DNA of 64,000 nucleotides, taken from positions 216,190-280,189 of the forward strand of contig NZ_BMLV01000005.1 in assembly GCF_014645495.1 (NCBI RefSeq). The letters run 5' to 3'. This DNA comes from Cloacibacterium rupense (GTDB taxonomy: Bacteria > Bacteroidota > Bacteroidia > Flavobacteriales > Weeksellaceae). Each line of letters begins with the position of its first letter. Within the stretch, counting starts at the first letter, position 1. Made by a program: the position numbers and the translations under genes. Of this stretch, positions 1-8,083 are shown piece by piece. The notes beneath the pieces were generated by a model that was not told where the DNA came from, searched no databases, and saw nothing but the letters and a program-made list of their open reading frames with translations.

Positions 1-867
1 AATCAAAATTTAGAAGAATTAATTCCTTATATCGATTGGAGCCCGTTTTTTAGAAGTTGGGATTTATTTGGTAAATATCCACAAATTTTAAAAGATGAAG
101 TGGTAGGCGAACAAGCAACTGAACTTTTTGCGGATGCTCAAAAAATGCTTCAAAAAATTGTAGATGAAAAACTTTTGACCGCAAAAGCAATTTTCGGGAT
201 TTTTCCTGCAAATTCTAATGAGCAAGATGATATTGAACTGAAAAATGGTGAAGAAACATTCACTTTCAGAACGCTTCGTCAACAACACAAAAAATCGGAA
301 GGTAAAGAATATTTAGCTTTGAGCGATTTTATTGCGCCTAAAACTTCAGGAAAGCAAGATTACATCGGTGTTTTTGCGGTGACAACAGGTTTTGGAACTG
401 ATGAATTGGCCCAACAATATGAAGCAGAACACGATGATTACAATGCCATTATGGTAAAAGCTATAGCAGATAGATTCGCAGAAGCTTTTGCAGAATTTTT
501 GCACAAAAAAGTAAGAACGGAAATTTGGGCATATTCTAACGATGAAAATTTAGAAAACGACGATTTAATTGCAGAAAAATATGTAGGAATTCGTCCTGCT
601 CCTGGTTATCCTGCTTGTCCGGATCATTTGGAAAAAACCACAATTTGGGATTTACTAAAAGTGAAAGAAAATATTGGTTTAGAATTGACGGACAGTTTGG
701 CAATGTTTCCTACTGCTTCGGTTTCTGGGTATTATTTTGCCAATCCTAAAGCGAAATATTTTGGGGTAGGGAAAATTGCAGAAGACCAATTGAAAGATTA
801 CGCCGAAAGAAAAAATATAGATTTAGAGTTCGCGAGAAAATGGCTGAGCCCGAATTTGGCGGATTAA
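1..867 (+). CDS. metH: Methionine synthase MetH, C-terminal activation domain (5' truncated by window)
   Basis: The reading frame is open from base 1, so only the last 288 residues of cobalamin-dependent methionine synthase are present. This part is the AdoMet-binding reactivation domain, which remethylates cob(II)alamin after the cofactor is oxidised. The domain begins with YIDWSPFFRSWDL and carries the diagnostic AdoMet-contact stretch IRPAPGYPACPDH, followed by the LTDSLAMFPTASVSG region near the C-terminus. An internal GTG at 100 is not a real start because the homology continues upstream. The homocysteine, folate and B12 modules lie outside the window. MetF, which supplies its methyl donor, follows on the same strand after a repeat-filled gap of about 390 bp. 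Identification is secure from the motifs. Confidence 0.95.
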   Translation, partial: NQNLEELIPYIDWSPFFRSWDLFGKYPQILKDEVVGEQATELFADAQKMLQKIVDEKLLTAKAIFGIFPANSNEQDDIELKNGEETFTFRTLRQQHKKSEGKEYLALSDFIAPKTSGKQDYIGVFAVTTGFGTDELAQQYEAEHDDYNAIMVKAIADRFAEAFAEFLHKKVRTEIWAYSNDENLENDDLIAEKYVGIRPAPGYPACPDHLEKTTIWDLLKVKENIGLELTDSLAMFPTASVSGYYFANPKAKYFGVGKIAEDQLKDYAERKNIDLEFARKWLSPNLAD

Positions 868-1058
868 TTTTTAACAGCAAAAGCAGCAAAAGATTTTATT
901 GAAGAAATTTCAGTTTTTCAAAAAAACAAAAAAGTTGATTTTTCATATGATAAAAATTGTTCCGTAGGAACAAAATGTTTGTAGAAAAAATAAAGCGTAG
1001 AAAAGGGCGCTCCGTAGGAGCGCAATATAAAAAACATAAATTTATAGCACTATCATTT

Positions 1059-1137
1059 CGCGTGAGCGATTGCAGTGGAAATCCTTTTTTTGCTTGGGAA
1101 AAGTTTTGGCAAAAAAAGATTGTAACGGAAAGCGCGG
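1059..1137 (+). repeat. Variable-stem intergenic element, copy 0 (divergent subfamily)
   Basis: The layout is CGCGTGAGCGATTGCAGTGG, a hairpin with perfect 10-bp arms CTTTTTTTGC (1084-1093) and GCAAAAAAAG (1109-1118), then GATTGTAACGGAAAGCGCGG. The flank-hairpin-flank plan, with a GATTG-AG motif on the left and GAAAGC-GG on the right, matches the elements at 29369, 30679, 32642, 59080 and 61428. It lacks their GAGCTC, so I treat it as a related subfamily. Confidence 0.5.
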
Positions 1138-1228
1138 TTTTGTAAAAAACACTCGGATTTAGCCTTGGATTTTTTACAAAACACGCCCAAAATAAATTTA
1201 AAATAATAAAAATATAAGAAATAGGAAC

Positions 1229-1254
1229 GGATTGCTTCGTTCCTCGCAAGGACA
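1229..1254 (+). repeat. Dispersed repeat GATTGCTTCGTTC..TCGCAA, copy 1, abutting metF start
   Basis: The core GATTGCTTCGTTCCTCGCAA followed by GGAC ends two bases before the metF ATG, so the repeat forms the 5' leader of that gene. Related copies in the same orientation are at 29517-29540 and 56118-56149. Very similar sequences are widespread in Bacteroidetes intergenic DNA from memory; no transposase is linked. Confidence 0.6.
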
Positions 1255-1255
1255 A

Positions 1256-2212
1256 ATGAAAATTACAGAACACATACAAAACGCCAACGGAAAAGCGCTA
1301 TTTTCTTTTGAGGTAATTCCGCCGCAAAAAGGGTCTAGCATAAATGATTTGTACAAAAATATAGATCCTCTGATGGAGTTTAAACCTCCTTTTATAGACG
1401 TAACCACTTCTAGAGAAGAATATATTTTTATAGAAAAAGAAAACGGACTTTTTGAGAAAAAAATCACCAGAAAACGCCCCGGAACAATAGGAATTTGTGC
1501 TTCTCTTCAACATAAATATGGTGTAGATACGGTGCCTCATATCTTGTGTGGAGGTTTTAATAAAGAAGAAACAGAATACGCTTTGATTGAATGCCAATAT
1601 CTTGGCATTCAGAATATTATGGCTTTGCGTGGAGATTCTAGAAAAGATGAACCGTATTTTAAAGCGCACAGCGAAGGACATCCTTTTGCGTCTGATTTGG
1701 TGAAGCAAATTAAGGATTTGAACTCTGGGAAATTCCTTCACGAAGAAATAGAAGTTGCCGAAAATATGGATTTTTGTATTGGCGTAGCTGGTTATCCTGA
1801 GAAACATCTAGAAGCTCCAAGTTTGAATTATGACTTGCAAATGCTGAAACAAAAAGTAGAAAATGGCGCAGATTATATCGTAACACAAATGTTTTTTGAC
1901 AATCAAAAGTTTTTTGATTTTGTAAAACAAGTTCGTGCCATGGGAATAGAAGTTCCGATTATCCCAGGAATTAAACCGATTGCTACGAAAAGTCATTTGC
2001 AGATTTTACCTCAGATTTTTAGAATTGATTTGCCTGAAGCTTTGATTAATGAAGTTCAAAAATGTAAAACAACCACCGAAGTAAGACAGGTAGGAATAGA
2101 ATGGGCGATACAACAGAGTAAAGAATTACTGGATTTTGGGGTGCCAGTTTTGCATTACTATTCTATGGGGAAAAGTGATAATATTTACAAAATAGCTAAA
2201 GAAATTTTCTAA
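1256..2212 (+). CDS. metF: Methylenetetrahydrofolate reductase MetF
   Basis: A 318-residue FAD-dependent 5,10-methylenetetrahydrofolate reductase that forms 5-methyl-THF for MetH. The TIM-barrel family features are the N-terminal FSFEVIPPQKG, VTTSREEY, the ALRGD flavin-site motif, ADYIVTQMFFDNQKFFDF and PIIPGIKPI. I chose the ATG at 1256 because the family begins around MKITEHI; eight further in-frame codons upstream would be read from a dispersed repeat that forms the leader. The gene lies downstream of metH on the same strand, fitting a methionine module. A strong symmetrical terminator follows directly. The length is typical for the bacterial enzyme. Confidence 0.95.
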   Translation: MKITEHIQNANGKALFSFEVIPPQKGSSINDLYKNIDPLMEFKPPFIDVTTSREEYIFIEKENGLFEKKITRKRPGTIGICASLQHKYGVDTVPHILCGGFNKEETEYALIECQYLGIQNIMALRGDSRKDEPYFKAHSEGHPFASDLVKQIKDLNSGKFLHEEIEVAENMDFCIGVAGYPEKHLEAPSLNYDLQMLKQKVENGADYIVTQMFFDNQKFFDFVKQVRAMGIEVPIIPGIKPIATKSHLQILPQIFRIDLPEALINEVQKCKTTTEVRQVGIEWAIQQSKELLDFGVPVLHYYSMGKSDNIYKIAKEIF

Positions 2213-2213
2213 A

Positions 2214-2243
2214 AAAAAATCACCGAAATTTCGGTGATTTTTT
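2214..2243. terminator. Bidirectional terminator between metF and the GH13 gene
   Basis: A self-complementary hairpin, AATCACCGAAATTTCGGTGATT, is flanked by A runs on the left and T runs on the right. It can therefore stop transcripts from both convergent genes. Confidence 0.85.
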
Positions 2244-2246
2244 GTT

Positions 2247-3617
2247 TTAATTTTTAACCCAAATCTTATATTCCCAAGGTTTTAACTGTAAAGTGTAAGA
2301 ATCTTTCAAGACCGTTTTTTCTTTGCTAAAAAGTTCTGTGTAATTGCCTTGCAAGTATTTAGTATCTAATTTCACGGTAATTTCTTCATTAGAAAAATTG
2401 AAAATTGGTAAAACCGCATCGCCATTACTCTCACGATAAAAAGATATGATTTTGTCTTGTTTATCATTTACAACCCTCACCATTTCTCCACCATATTTTC
2501 CGTTCCAAAGTGCTTGGTTTTTATGCTTTAAATCAAATAAGGTTTTGTATAAATTTTCGTATTTTAAATTACTGAAATCTATTAAATCTTTGTCAAAGAA
2601 ATTCAAACTTCTATCAAGCCCTGCTTCTTGTCCGCTATACACCAAAGGCATTCCGTTTACCACTCCGCAGAAAACCATCGATAATTCTAGACCTTTTCCG
2701 AAATTTTTCTGCGGAGTTCCGTTCCAAGAATTCATATCGTGATTGTCTGTAAACAGCATTCTATAAGCATTTCTAGGAACTGAACCTACATCGTGAGCCA
2801 AATATTCTACCAAACCGCCAATTCCTTTGTTTTGGGTAGTTGCATCTTTCAACTTATCAAATAAAGTCCAAGAATAAGTCATGTCAAAAGATTTTTTGTA
2901 CAAATCTCTACTTTCCCACTCTGCTAACATAAAAACAGGCTTTATTTCGTCTAGTTCTTTTCTGGCGTTTTCCCAAAAATCTACAGGAATAAAACCAGCA
3001 ACATCTGCTCTATAACCATCAATATTGGCTTCTTTTACCCAAAACTTGAGCGCTCCTGTCATATATTTTCTAAATTCTGGATGGTTGTAATCAAAATCTA
3101 TCACATCATCCCAATCATACCACGGAGTTGGTTGGAAATTTCCATCTCTGTTTTTGGTGTACCAATCTGGGTGTTCTTTTGCCAAAGGATTATCCCAAGC
3201 AGAATGATTACCTACCCAATCTATAATCACATACATTCCTAATTTGTGTATTTCATCTACCAAATGTTTGAAATCTTGCATATTTCCAAATTCTGGATTG
3301 ATTCCTTTAAAATCTTTTACGGCGTAATAACTTCCTAATTTTCCTTTTCTGTATTTCTCACCAATTGGGTGAATTGGCATCAACCAAATAATATCAATTC
3401 CCATATTTTTGAGTCTTGGCAGATGTTTTTCAAATGCTTTGAAAGTTCCTTCTGGAGTGTATTGACGGACATTTACTTCGTAAATGGTTGCATTTTTGCT
3501 CCATTCTGGGTGCGTGATTTCTACATATTCTTTCGGAATATATTGGGTTTCATTTTTTTGAGAAAACAAGTTCTGAGAAAAAATGGTCACCCAAATAAGA
3601 AAAAGTATTTTTTTCAT
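2247..3617 (-). CDS. Secreted alpha-amylase-family (GH13) glycoside hydrolase
   Basis: A 456-residue protein with a signal peptide (about 1-20, ending LFSQ) and a GH13 catalytic barrel. The four conserved regions are visible: region I DWVGNH (133-138), region II GYRADVA with nucleophile Asp205, region III LAEWE with acid/base Glu233, and region IV FTDNHD with transition-state stabiliser Asp294. A short beta domain follows (about 400-456). Substrate is an alpha-glucan or a related alpha-glucoside; the exact specificity cannot be read from the sequence. It starts 8 bp after a PfkB sugar kinase on the same strand, so the two are probably co-transcribed, linking glycan hydrolysis to sugar phosphorylation. 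The protein is probably periplasmic. There is no SusCD pair beside it. Confidence 0.9.
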   Translation of the reverse strand: MKKILFLIWVTIFSQNLFSQKNETQYIPKEYVEITHPEWSKNATIYEVNVRQYTPEGTFKAFEKHLPRLKNMGIDIIWLMPIHPIGEKYRKGKLGSYYAVKDFKGINPEFGNMQDFKHLVDEIHKLGMYVIIDWVGNHSAWDNPLAKEHPDWYTKNRDGNFQPTPWYDWDDVIDFDYNHPEFRKYMTGALKFWVKEANIDGYRADVAGFIPVDFWENARKELDEIKPVFMLAEWESRDLYKKSFDMTYSWTLFDKLKDATTQNKGIGGLVEYLAHDVGSVPRNAYRMLFTDNHDMNSWNGTPQKNFGKGLELSMVFCGVVNGMPLVYSGQEAGLDRSLNFFDKDLIDFSNLKYENLYKTLFDLKHKNQALWNGKYGGEMVRVVNDKQDKIISFYRESNGDAVLPIFNFSNEEITVKLDTKYLQGNYTELFSKEKTVLKDSYTLQLKPWEYKIWVKN

Positions 3618-3625
3618 AATGGTAA

Positions 3626-4516
3626 TTATTTATAATATTTTGAATATAATTGAATTAAATTTTCGGAGCTAAGGCTATCAGAAACCAATTCTTTTGAACT
3701 GATGCACATTGCTCCACAAATGCTGCCAAATTTCATACAATCTTGCAAAGATTTCCCTTGTAGAAATCCAAAAAGAAATCCTGAGAAATAGTTGTCTCCT
3801 GCTCCATTAGAATCTACTATCTCATCTATTTTTATTGCAGGTTCCTCTAGCCACTCTCCATTTTTTGTAAGTAAGGTAGAACCATTTTTACCGTGAGTAC
3901 AAACCACAAATTCTTTACCTCTCTGAATTAGATTTTGCATTGTTTTTTTATAATCGACTAAATTATCTGAACTTAAAAATATATAATCAGAAACTTCTAT
4001 AAATGGCTCGTGATAAGGATTAGAGTCTGTATAGTCATGTAAATCTGTAAAAATAGGCTTGTTTGCGTCTCGCAAAAGAGGCACAAAATTTTTACAATAA
4101 GAAATAATATTGAGAACAATTACCTCGCTATTCTGAATATTTTGATTGATTAAATCTGCGCTAAACTCTAGATTTTCAGAAGATTGAGTCACAAAAATAG
4201 AAATCCTCTCTCCGTTTTCATTCATCAGGTTGATATGCCTCTCTGTTCCTTTATCATCAAAATCATAAAAAAAATCTACCTTATTTTTGTCCAAAAACTG
4301 AATTATTTTTTGTCCAAAAGTATCATTTCCTAAAACAGAATAAAAAGAATTGGGCACCTCTAATTTGGTAAGAGCCAAAGCTTTTCCAGTGCCAGTAGAC
4401 CCTGCGGTTTCATAAAAATTAGCTTGATGAATAGTTTGTGGAATGGGCTTAGGGAACTCAGGCAAAGAAATAATATGATCAAAAGTAGTACCTCCGATAA
4501 TAAAAACACGCTTCAT
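3626..4516 (-). CDS. PfkB-family carbohydrate kinase
   Basis: A 296-residue ribokinase-like sugar kinase. It opens MKRVFIIGGTTFDHII and has the glycine-rich ETAGSTGTGKALAL stretch and the C-terminal PfkB signature SNGAGDNYFSGFLFG, in which Asp241 is the expected catalytic base. I chose the ATG at 4516 because the 38 in-frame codons upstream run back through the 3' end of ssrA and do not look like protein. Substrate (fructose, ribose, adenosine or other) is not determinable. It lies between ssrA and the GH13 gene on one strand. Confidence 0.85.
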   Translation of the reverse strand: MKRVFIIGGTTFDHIISLPEFPKPIPQTIHQANFYETAGSTGTGKALALTKLEVPNSFYSVLGNDTFGQKIIQFLDKNKVDFFYDFDDKGTERHINLMNENGERISIFVTQSSENLEFSADLINQNIQNSEVIVLNIISYCKNFVPLLRDANKPIFTDLHDYTDSNPYHEPFIEVSDYIFLSSDNLVDYKKTMQNLIQRGKEFVVCTHGKNGSTLLTKNGEWLEEPAIKIDEIVDSNGAGDNYFSGFLFGFLQGKSLQDCMKFGSICGAMCISSKELVSDSLSSENLIQLYSKYYK

Positions 4517-4591
4517 TTCAAATAGAATTTCATCAAAGTTAATGAAATAAAAAATCGTTACAAAAAATATTTGTAACGATATGATTATCAG

Positions 4592-4988
4592 TGGAGTTGG
4601 AGGGATTCGAACCCTCGTCCAAACAAGCAATACGCAAGCTTTCTACATGCTTATTTTGCTATTGATATTCGTCATAAAGCAGACAGCAAACAGCCAACAT
4701 TATGCTTATCTTCTAAGGTTTTCGTTCCCGAACCGAAGTTTTTCGGGACTTATTTCCGCATTTTCTATGCCTCTTAATCGAACGTCGCAGAACAGAACTT
4801 TCGAGAGACATCTTGTTTCCTTACTATACTTCGGGAAAAACGCTAATCCTACTAAGCTTCAGATTAAGCAGCAAGAGCAAACTCTTCGTTGCCAGTTAAA
4901 TTTTGTAGCAAGGGATTAAAGAGATCGCGCTACGGTTCTCTGCATGCTTACTTACCCATTGGTCTTGCTGTCGAAACCAGTCAACCCC
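4592..4988 (-). ncRNA. ssrA: Transfer-messenger RNA (tmRNA)
   Basis: tmRNA rescues stalled ribosomes by trans-translation. On the minus strand the 5' end GGGGUUGACUGG pairs with 3' CAACUCC followed by the discriminator A, forming the acceptor stem. The T-arm motif GGUUCGAAUCC lies close to the 3' end. The CCA is not encoded (the next bases are CTG) and must be added. The tag reading frame (4864-4893) is GGC AAC GAA GAG TTT GCT CTT GCT GCT TAA, giving the degradation tag GNEEFALAA. A -7 box CAAATATA (TATATTTG on the minus strand) at 5003-5010 sits upstream. The length is about 397 nt. Open frames across this region on either strand are spurious. Confidence 0.93.
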
Positions 4989-5002
4989 AATTTTTGAGTA
5001 TG

Positions 5003-5010
5003 CAAATATA
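5003..5010 (-). promoter_or_regulatory. Putative ssrA promoter -7 box
   Basis: On the minus strand this reads TATATTTG, matching the Bacteroidetes TANNTTTG -7 element 14 bp before the mature 5' end of tmRNA. No convincing TTG -33 element lies at the usual distance. Confidence 0.45.
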
Positions 5011-5049
5011 ATCAAAAATTATTCCTAAAATTAATTTAAAAAATTTGAG

Positions 5050-5604
5050 TTACTTAATTCTATCAGGATTTTGTTTCAAGAAACTTGCCCATCCTGTATA
5101 ATTTTTGTCAGAAGCTACATTACCCATATTAAAATGATGACAAACCGCTACTGCTAAACCATCTGATGCATCCAAATATTTGGTAGGAAATTCTTTTAAC
5201 CCAAGTAAATTTTGGAGCATTCCTGCTACCTGCTCTTTGCTGGCATTACCATTTCCAGTAATTGCCATTTTCACTTTTTTGGGAGAATATTCTGTAATAG
5301 GAACTTCGCGGTGAAGGCTAGCTGCCATTGCTACACCTTGCGCTCTGCCTAACTTGAGCATAGACTGCACATTTTTGCCAAAAAACGGAGCTTCTAGCGC
5401 TACTTCATCTGGATGAAATTCGTCTATTAAAGCCAATGTTCTGTCAAATATTTTTTTGAGTTTTATTTCGTGGTTAGGATATTTTTTTAGAATAAGTTCG
5501 TCTATTGCAATGAGTTTCATTTTGCCTTTTTCTACAGAAATGATTCCGAAACCCATAACAGCAGTTCCTGGGTCTATTCCTAAAATGATTTTTTCTGTTT
5601 GCAT
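5050..5604 (-). CDS. ruvC: Crossover junction endodeoxyribonuclease RuvC
   Basis: A 184-residue Holliday-junction resolvase that cuts four-way junctions with RuvAB. The acidic catalytic set is visible: Asp11 in GIDPGT, Glu71 in VALEAPFF, and Asp145/Asp148 in YLDASDGLAVA. The length is typical. An adjacent minus-strand -7 match (5609-5616) lies so close to the ATG that a leaderless transcript is possible. ssrA lies downstream on the same strand and an unknown kinase-like gene lies upstream. Confidence 0.95.
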   Translation of the reverse strand: MQTEKIILGIDPGTAVMGFGIISVEKGKMKLIAIDELILKKYPNHEIKLKKIFDRTLALIDEFHPDEVALEAPFFGKNVQSMLKLGRAQGVAMAASLHREVPITEYSPKKVKMAITGNGNASKEQVAGMLQNLLGLKEFPTKYLDASDGLAVAVCHHFNMGNVASDKNYTGWASFLKQNPDRIK

Positions 5605-5650
5605 GAGACAAATTTAAAGATAAAGAAATTAATTTCTATAAAAATTTATT

Positions 5651-6700
5651 CTATCTGATGTTTGAATTTCTATAATTTCTCATCACAAAATTAAGCCCAG
5701 TTTCTAGGATTTCTCCCATTGTTTCGCATCTTTTAAACTGAGAATTATAGGTGAGTTTTAATAGTGAAGTCTTCAATTCTTCTACACTTTCTGGTTTAGA
5801 AATAGTATCTTTTTTCATAATAGCAATTAGATGTTCTAGTCTTCCATCTGTACTTGCTCTTTTGGCAATCGCAGAACGAACTTCTTTTTTGTATTGCTCT
5901 ATAGAATTGGGTTTCAACTTTTCTTGCACCAATTCTACCATTTTTATGTTTTCTTTAAAATATTGAGGCAAATAAATTTTGAGATTCCCTTCATAACATT
6001 GTTGGTCAAAATCTATTGGGCGAATTCTATAAACCACCTGATCAAAATCGTGGGTAGGAATAATTACATAATTGTAAGAACGCATATCTCCCAAAAGCCC
6101 AATCATACAGCGCTCATTAAACTTTACAAATTCTTTAGCAATTTGTGCTTTTTCTAAAGGGTTGCAATTCTCTAAATGTTGATCTATAAATACATCTCCC
6201 GGAATTCCCAGAATATGTTCTTCGATTAAAGTATCTTTGTACAAAAGAAAATTTATACGATTAGGCGATAGAATTTCTTCTAATTCCAAACCATAAATTC
6301 TAGAAGCGTCTGCTTTTTTGATGTAAAAATTGGTGTAATTATCATTCAAGATATTTCTTACTCTAATTCTAAAAGGTTTAGAATTCCCAAACGTACAAAA
6401 GTGTATAGAATCTACTTTTAAGAACGGCAAAACATCTACATCTCCGTCTGAATGTAGTAAAGTATAAATTTTATTAAGGTTAGCTTCTATCTCATCGTGT
6501 TCGAATTCTGGATAATAAACACTGAGCCAAAGCGTATCTTTCCCTTCTTTGTCAAGAACTGGCGTATAATCTGAAAAACGCAAAAGATCATCGTAATAGA
6601 ACCGAATATTAGTAAGACGATTATTTTTTTCTAAATAATCCATCAGTTCTTGATTGACAGGATACATCGGTTTTCTGAATTCTATTTTTACGTCTTTCAT
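5651..6700 (-). CDS. Conserved hypothetical protein with protein-kinase-like motifs
   Basis: I do not recognise a named family. The 349-residue protein has no signal peptide or membrane segment, so it is cytoplasmic. What can be seen resembles the kinase/aminoglycoside-phosphotransferase fold: a candidate beta-3 lysine in NFYIKKAD (about 125-131), an acidic helix LELEEIL (about 139-144), a hinge-like IEEHILGIPGD (159-169), a catalytic-loop-like GDMRSYN (Asp205, Asn210) and a metal-site-like PIDFD (Asp230, Asp232). No substrate can be proposed. It lies 46 bp upstream of ruvC on the same strand. The kinase idea is inference from motif order, not from a family match. Confidence 0.55.
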   Translation of the reverse strand: MKDVKIEFRKPMYPVNQELMDYLEKNNRLTNIRFYYDDLLRFSDYTPVLDKEGKDTLWLSVYYPEFEHDEIEANLNKIYTLLHSDGDVDVLPFLKVDSIHFCTFGNSKPFRIRVRNILNDNYTNFYIKKADASRIYGLELEEILSPNRINFLLYKDTLIEEHILGIPGDVFIDQHLENCNPLEKAQIAKEFVKFNERCMIGLLGDMRSYNYVIIPTHDFDQVVYRIRPIDFDQQCYEGNLKIYLPQYFKENIKMVELVQEKLKPNSIEQYKKEVRSAIAKRASTDGRLEHLIAIMKKDTISKPESVEELKTSLLKLTYNSQFKRCETMGEILETGLNFVMRNYRNSNIR

Positions 6701-6743
6701 TTTTTTAGTTTTCCTGATTCAAAGATAAGAAAGTCAAATCATA

Positions 6744-6777
6744 CAAAAAAACCGCCTCACATTAGCAAGACGGTTTT
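6744..6777 (-). terminator. Rho-independent terminator of the desaturase gene
   Basis: AAAACCG (6748-6754) pairs with CGGTTTT (6771-6777), with a further CT/AG pair inside. Read on the minus strand, the stem is followed by a T run, so it serves the desaturase upstream. Confidence 0.75.
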
Positions 6778-6784
6778 GATTTTT

Positions 6785-7840
6785 TTATGCTTTAACTGGA
6801 ATTTTCTTCAATTGTCTGAAGGTAATCATTTTGTAATTTTCTTCGTCCCAAAGCGTATAAAAAGCGTATTTCATACTGCTTAGCAATGTAATTGTGGTAA
6901 CATATTTCTGAAAAATAGGATTTTCTTTGCTGCATTTTTCCAATTTATAAAAAGGAACTTTCGGCGCCAAATGATGAATATGATGATAACCTATGTTTCC
7001 TGTAAAAAAGTTGAAAATTTTTGGTAATTTATAATAAGAACTTCCTTTGATAGCGGCTAAAACAAATTGCCAATCTTGTTTCCAAGCTTTATAGTTTGGG
7101 TCATGCTGATGCTGCATATAGAAAAACCAAATGGCAGTAAATGCAAACGTCATCAAAATAGGAACGTATAAAACCGTCAATTTCTTAAAACCATACCAAA
7201 TATCAAGATGTGGCAAACCAAGAAGCAAACCCAAAACCGCAAAAAACAATAATAAATAAAGATTAGTTCTAGTAAGTGCTTTTCTTTCTTTATCCCAACC
7301 ATTAAATTTGATAAAAGGAAATCTATTATGAATAAATATGTAATAAATAGGTCCTAAAACAAACATTACAGGTAAAGAACGATAAATTCTGTATTTCAAT
7401 TTTCCCCAAGTAGATAGCTCGTTGTACTCTCTCACCGTCAATAAAGTTACATCGCCTATTGTTCTGGTGTCTAACTGACCTTGATGAGCGTGATGATGAT
7501 TGTGAGAACGTGCCCAATATTTGTACGGAATACAAGTCATGAGACTCATAATAAAGCCTGTTCTGTCGTTTTTAGTTCTATCGGGGAAAAAAGATTGATG
7601 CCCACAATCATGTTGAATAATGAAAACTCTAGTCAAAAATAAACCTGCCAAAAAGCAAACACCTATAGCTCCCCAAAACGTAAATTCATAAATAATTGCT
7701 GCTGCAATAAAAAGCAAAACGAAAGGTAAAACGGTTTTCCAAACTTCTTTTCTAGCGAGTTTTACTTCGGGAGTCGCATAAGGTTTGATGAGTTCTTTCC
7801 AATTTTTTAGGTCCTCTACAATTTCGTTTTCATTATTCAT
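6785..7840 (-). CDS. Membrane fatty acid desaturase
   Basis: A 351-residue integral-membrane di-iron desaturase that introduces double bonds into acyl lipids. All three histidine boxes are present: HDCGH (about 77-81), HNHHHAH (about 113-119) and HHIHH near residue 290. Hydrophobic segments occur at about 36-72 and in the middle of the protein (roughly 165-225). The box pattern fits the acyl-lipid (omega-type) class rather than soluble acyl-ACP desaturases. A good promoter lies 23 bp upstream and a terminator follows, so it is probably monocistronic. The likely role is membrane-fluidity control; regiospecificity cannot be told. Confidence 0.88.
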   Translation of the reverse strand: MNNENEIVEDLKNWKELIKPYATPEVKLARKEVWKTVLPFVLLFIAAAIIYEFTFWGAIGVCFLAGLFLTRVFIIQHDCGHQSFFPDRTKNDRTGFIMSLMTCIPYKYWARSHNHHHAHQGQLDTRTIGDVTLLTVREYNELSTWGKLKYRIYRSLPVMFVLGPIYYIFIHNRFPFIKFNGWDKERKALTRTNLYLLLFFAVLGLLLGLPHLDIWYGFKKLTVLYVPILMTFAFTAIWFFYMQHQHDPNYKAWKQDWQFVLAAIKGSSYYKLPKIFNFFTGNIGYHHIHHLAPKVPFYKLEKCSKENPIFQKYVTTITLLSSMKYAFYTLWDEENYKMITFRQLKKIPVKA

Positions 7841-7862
7841 AACATAATATTTTTCTTCGCGT

Positions 7863-7896
7863 CAAAGATATAGATGTATTTTTAATTTATCACAAA
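7863..7896 (-). promoter_or_regulatory. Promoter of the desaturase gene (TTTG-N22-TATCTTTG)
   Basis: On the minus strand TTTG (7893-7896) is followed 22 bp later by TATCTTTG (7863-7870). This matches the Bacteroidetes housekeeping pattern TTG-N17-23-TANNTTTG. It sits just upstream of the desaturase ATG. Confidence 0.6.
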
Positions 7897-8022
7897 AAAT
7901 AATTGTTAAACTCTATTAAAATTTTCGCTTTGTTTAAAAATATTACAATTAAAAAAGCATTTACAGATAGACTCATAACCTATAAACAAAATTGCTGTTT
8001 AAAATAAATTTGTATTACACAC

Positions 8023-8054
8023 AAAAAAAATCTCCAGAAATTTCTGGAGATTTT
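8023..8054 (-). terminator. Terminator of icmF
   Basis: A perfect 14-bp hairpin, arms AAAATCTCCAGAAA (8027-8040) and its complement (8041-8054), is followed on the minus strand by a T run. It lies 30 bp past the icmF stop. Confidence 0.85.
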
Positions 8055-8083
8055 AAATCGTAATACGAAACTCGTATCTCGCA

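Larger units (their letters stand above)
868..1255. repeat. Gap packed with four kinds of short palindromic repeats between metH and metF
   Basis: I see no gene in this stretch. It holds two CCGTAGG palindromes with the same GTA loop but different arms (GTTCC/GGAAC at 959-971 and GCGCTCC/GGAGCGC at 1007-1023). It also holds a variable-stem element at 1059-1137, a perfect 13-bp inverted repeat (1137-1149 with 1170-1182, 20-nt loop) and a repeat built on GATTGCTTCGTTCCTCGCAA at 1229-1254. The short open frames here (896-1279 minus, 957-1145 plus) are translations of these repeats and match no protein I know. No SAM riboswitch or clear T-run terminator is visible, so metH-metF read-through remains possible. 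Confidence 0.7.

Noticed and set aside
896..1279. Minus-strand open frame of 127 codons and plus-strand frame 957-1145
   Set aside because: Both are translations of stacked intergenic repeats; no signal, domain or codon pattern of a gene.
4581..4919. Plus-strand open frame of 112 codons
   Set aside because: It is antisense to tmRNA.
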